This document shows positions 6,681-6,881 of a stretch of 6,881 bases of DNA, piece after piece. Position 1 is the first letter of the stretch. Each line of letters begins with the position of its first letter. A model generated the notes under the pieces. It made no database searches, was not told the origin of the DNA, and saw only the letters and a program-made list of their open reading frames with translations. The stretch is from positions 1 to 6,881 of the forward strand of contig CALKWS010000075.1 of assembly GCA_938004115.1 (NCBI GenBank). Reading direction: 5' to 3'. The position numbers were made by a program, and so were the translations under genes. Source of the DNA: an uncultured Ruaniaceae bacterium. GTDB lineage: Bacteria > Actinomycetota > Actinomycetes > Actinomycetales > Beutenbergiaceae.

Positions 6681-6750
6681 GCGCGCGCCTTATCGTTCAC
6701 TCGAGCGCCCCTCGTGCTTCACTCGCGCGCGCCTTTTGCCGTTTACCCGA
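6681..6750. repeat. Imperfect direct repeats in the leader of the TSUP gene
   Basis: Two imperfect copies of a 24-26 bp sequence occur at 6681-6704 and 6725-6750. Each starts with GCGCGCGCCTT and ends with CGTTCACTCGA or CGTTTACCCGA. A third partial element between them gives three TTYACYCG motifs at 6696-6703, 6718-6725 and 6742-6749, spaced 22 and 24 bp, close to two helical turns. They lie 30-84 bp upstream of the minus-strand TSUP start, where operator sites would be expected. No clear -10/-35 pair could be assigned among them. Confidence 0.5.
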
Positions 6751-6751
6751 A

Positions 6752-6778
6752 GATCCCAGTCAGCACGTGACTGCGATC
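6752..6778. promoter_or_regulatory. 27-nt interrupted palindrome upstream of the TSUP gene
   Basis: GATC-c-CAGTCA (6752-6762) mirrors TGACTG-c-GATC (6768-6778) around the 5-base centre GCACG, giving 10 paired positions and one C/C mismatch per arm. It sits 43 nt past the stop of the upstream minus-strand gene and 86 nt before the TSUP start. It could be a regulator-binding site for the TSUP gene or a weak transcription terminator for its upstream neighbour. No T-run follows it on the minus strand, which favours the operator reading. The rest of the gap to 6821 has only a 5-bp GGGCG/CGCCC hairpin at 6782-6796. Confidence 0.45.
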
Positions 6779-6821
6779 CACGGGCGAATGCCGCCCACCG
6801 CCTCTACATGCACCCGCCGCC

Positions 6822-6881
6822 TCAGGACGCAGTGGCCGCCTCCCGGGAGGCCACGAACGCGGCCACGCACTCCTCGATGTG
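6822..6881 (-). CDS. C-terminal end of an unidentified gene (partial)
   Basis: Reading leftward from the right edge on the minus strand, a frame gives HIEECVAAFVASREAATAS and then a TGA stop (complement of 6822-6824). The short amphipathic helix and Ala-rich end look like a normal protein C-terminus, and the codons are GC-rich at the third position (14 of 19 end in G or C among those typical of this genome). Nineteen residues are not enough to name a family; the C-terminal helix of a hydrolase or of many other enzymes would look alike. The gene would lie upstream of, and co-directional with, the TSUP gene. Confidence 0.4.
   Translation of the reverse strand, partial: HIEECVAAFVASREAATAS

Noticed and set aside
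5892..6770. A 292-residue open frame on the + strand, opposite the TSUP gene
   Set aside because: The product is a low-complexity H, R, G, P and Q string without hydrophobic or catalytic features, while the minus-strand frame gives a textbook eight-helix TSUP protein.

Overview
The window is high-GC DNA, with GC-rich third codon positions, many GTG starts and clear Shine-Dalgarno sequences. It reads as chromosome of an actinobacterium. The dnaK-grpE-dnaJ-hspR order, an HspR-type repressor and the DnaJ sequence style suggest the Micrococcales or close relatives; this placement is inferred from remembered family sequences, not from a search.

Left part (1-2907, + strand): the DnaK chaperone operon. 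The window opens inside dnaK, so only the substrate-binding domain, lid and tail are present. Then come grpE (4-nt GTGA overlap with dnaK), dnaJ (34 nt later, own strong ribosome binding site) and hspR (1 nt after the dnaJ stop). DnaK folds clients, DnaJ delivers clients and stimulates ATP hydrolysis, GrpE exchanges nucleotide, and HspR is expected to repress the operon from sites upstream of dnaK, outside the window. The DnaJ here is a zinc-finger-less type with no cysteine at all.

Middle (2908-3697): a 183-nt intergenic region with several small inverted repeats and a possible leader. It is followed by a GTG-started gene for a DUF4282-type membrane protein with a Pro/Gly/Gln/Tyr-rich N-terminus. 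A long hairpin (3622-3676, about 23 base pairs) sits between this gene and the convergent gene on the other strand and probably terminates both.

Right part (3698-6881, - strand): a complete, apparently cytosolic prolyl-oligopeptidase family S9 serine peptidase; a TSUP (TauE/SafE) membrane transporter with its own leader of repeats and palindromes; and the last 19 codons of an unidentified gene entering from the right edge. The two minus-strand intergenic gaps (160 and 156 nt) hold palindromic elements that could be operators.

The genes are conserved families in ordinary arrangements. I see no mobile element, CRISPR array, tRNA or rRNA, and no evidence for an undescribed multi-gene system. 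The points most worth a second look are in the intergenic regions.
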